Assembly (NCBI RefSeq): GCF_000800015.1
Contig: NZ_JUGR01000001.1
Location: forward strand, 2,170,001-2,234,000
From: Terriglobus sp. TAA 43
GTDB taxonomy: Bacteria > Acidobacteriota > Terriglobia > Terriglobales > Acidobacteriaceae
Direction of reading: 5' to 3'
DNA length: 64,000 nucleotides
Shown here one piece after another: positions 62,855-64,000 of the stretch. Under the pieces are notes generated by a model. The model was not told the DNA's origin, ran no database searches, and was given only the letters and a program-made list of their open reading frames with translations. The position numbers were made by a program, and so were the translations under genes. Every line of letters starts with the position of its first letter. The first letter of the stretch is position 1.

Positions 62855-64000
62855 TTAAAACTGCAACTGATCGACATTACCGCGATCGATCTTCAGCGGC
62901 TTGCCCAGAATGATCTCGCTTCCCTGCACCGTCAGATCGCCCAGGCGTCCCGCATGGAACGACGTAGCGTTGGCCGGAATCTTCCCCTCCGCCTTCATCG
63001 TTCCGGCATAGACAGTCAGATAGCCAAGGTCCTTGGTGTTCCACAGATAGATCGCCTGCACCGTGCCGCGATGAATGTACGTACGGCAGATGCTCGGGAG
63101 CGAAAGCCCGATCACGTCAACATCCGAACGGCCGGATTGCTGCACCGCTTCAGCCGCTCCCGGGACAGCAGGCGCAGAGATTGCGATCACCATCTTCACC
63201 TGCGGATACGCCTTCAAAATCGTTTGCGTAGCGCTGAATGCTTTGTCGCGATCATCATCGCTGGGCTGAATAGTCGCCAAGCGCAGATTCGGATGCGCTG
63301 CTGCAACACGCGCTTTGATATTGCGAATCCAGTCATTCTGGTTCTCCGCACTCAACGCGCCCGTGACGATGGCGAAGTCACCTCCCTGGGGCAACAACAA
63401 CGCCGCTTCATCAGCAAGTGCAGTACCGATGCCTTCCGGCGTCGCCTGATTCAGAAAGTAATCGCGCGCATCTGTCTGCGCATCAGCATCCCAGGTCAGC
63501 ACTGCGATCCCATGTTCACGCGCCTTACGCAAGACCGTAGAGATGCTGCCCTTGTTTTCAACGGCAACCACAATCGCGTTCACGCCACGCGTAATCCAGT
63601 TTTCAACCAGCTCATTCTGCTGTGACGCATCCAGACTTGTAGGGCCGTCCCAGATCATGTTCACATGCAGCTCTTTCGCCGCTTCTTCCGCCCCAGCACG
63701 TGCACTAATGAAGTAAGGATCGCCCTTCGCCTTCGGCATGACAGCGACAGTGAGTTGCTGTGCACTGCCGCCATGTTTTCCACGCATCGCAAAGAAGACA
63801 CCGACTGCCAGAAGCGCAACCACGGCAACTGCAATCAGAGGCGTACGTTTTGTCGCTCCCGTTTCCGATGGTGCCTTCTTCCTGCGAAGCTGATCCGCCG
63901 AAACAATCAGCAGCAGCAACACGCCGGTCAACACACCGTTCAGTTCGCTCGGCAACGCCATCAGGTGCATGCCGTTCTGCAGCACGCTCAGGAAGAACAG
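62855..64000 (-). CDS. Sugar ABC transporter permease tail fused to periplasmic binding protein (5' end outside window)
   Basis: The frame is open to the right edge (381 residues seen). The first visible part, LFFLSVLQNGMHLMALPSEL then GVLTGVLLLLIVSADQL, matches the last helices of RbsC-type permeases. After a basic linker and another helix (PLIAVAVVALLAVGVFFAM) comes a complete Peripla_BP_4 sugar-binding domain: QLTVAVMPKAKGDPYF, NELVENWITRGVNAIVVAVE, VLTWDADAQTDARDYFLNQ, MVIAISAPAVPGAAEAVQ and VIGLSLPSICRTYIHRGTVQ. This reads as permease and binding protein in one chain, the binding domain tethered in the periplasm. Substrate unknown. Confidence 0.82.
   Translation of the reverse strand: MFFLSVLQNGMHLMALPSELNGVLTGVLLLLIVSADQLRRKKAPSETGATKRTPLIAVAVVALLAVGVFFAMRGKHGGSAQQLTVAVMPKAKGDPYFISARAGAEEAAKELHVNMIWDGPTSLDASQQNELVENWITRGVNAIVVAVENKGSISTVLRKAREHGIAVLTWDADAQTDARDYFLNQATPEGIGTALADEAALLLPQGGDFAIVTGALSAENQNDWIRNIKARVAAAHPNLRLATIQPSDDDRDKAFSATQTILKAYPQVKMVIAISAPAVPGAAEAVQQSGRSDVDVIGLSLPSICRTYIHRGTVQAIYLWNTKDLGYLTVYAGTMKAEGKIPANATSFHAGRLGDLTVQGSEIILGKPLKIDRGNVDQLQF

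Overview
The window reads as a chromosomal stretch of an aerobic acidobacterium, probably family Acidobacteriaceae (Granulicella/Terriglobus/Edaphobacter-like). The reasons are an alternative complex III fused into one operon with a caa3-type oxidase, a TIGR03435-family secreted protein, TonB-dependent receptors with an N-terminal carboxypeptidase-like domain, and high-GC flanks around an AT-richer polysaccharide locus. This placement is an inference from gene content; there is no rRNA in the window.

Layout. (1) 1-0.98 kb: end of a MarR-GNAT fusion gene and a two-way terminator. (2) 0.98-15.3 kb, minus strand: a 12-gene respiratory operon read actA-B-C-D-E-F, an unnamed membrane protein, a Sco-type copper chaperone, and oxidase subunits II, I, III and IV. 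Quinol electrons pass through the Act complex and c-type hemes to a CuA/heme-copper oxidase. (3) 15.3-18.4 kb: a divergent promoter region, the TIGR03435 gene, a striking cluster of tiny triloop hairpins, a secreted BamE-like protein and tRNA-Arg. (4) 18.4-25.2 kb: a Ser/Thr/Pro-rich secreted protein, an MFS carrier, murQ, a TPR protein, an ECF sigma factor with an unusual anti-sigma factor carrying a TonB-C-like domain, a YXWGXW protein and tRNA-Ala. (5) 25.2-42.9 kb: an exopolysaccharide/capsule cluster with a Wzz-like co-polymerase, Wzy-like and Wzx-like membrane proteins, five glycosyltransferases, two hexapeptide acyltransferases, an epimerase, an SLBB export protein and a Wzi-like protein. 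No initiating phosphoglycosyltransferase or Wzc-type kinase is seen.

(6) 42.96-53.6 kb, minus strand: nine tightly packed genes running lhr, DUF5522, YggX-like, hemE, hemH, hemG, moeA, a 65-residue membrane protein, moaC. This joins a DNA-repair helicase, late heme synthesis and molybdenum cofactor synthesis. (7) 53.7-55.4 kb: a KdsC-like phosphatase and a FUSC-family membrane protein. (8) 55.5-62.8 kb: a TonB-dependent receptor with a terminator-like leader, a divergent ECF sigma/anti-sigma pair, a small cytochrome c and two back-to-back YncE-type beta-propellers. The anti-sigma factor carries an extracytoplasmic domain resembling HNH-type nuclease proteins, with the expected histidine replaced. 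(9) Right edge: a sugar ABC permease tail apparently fused to its periplasmic binding protein, running off the window.

No CRISPR array, prophage or insertion sequence was recognised. The observations most worth following are the anti-sigma/HNH-like fusion, the anti-sigma/TonB-C fusion with a matching pair of ECF-like promoters, the triloop hairpin cluster, and the leader of the TonB receptor.
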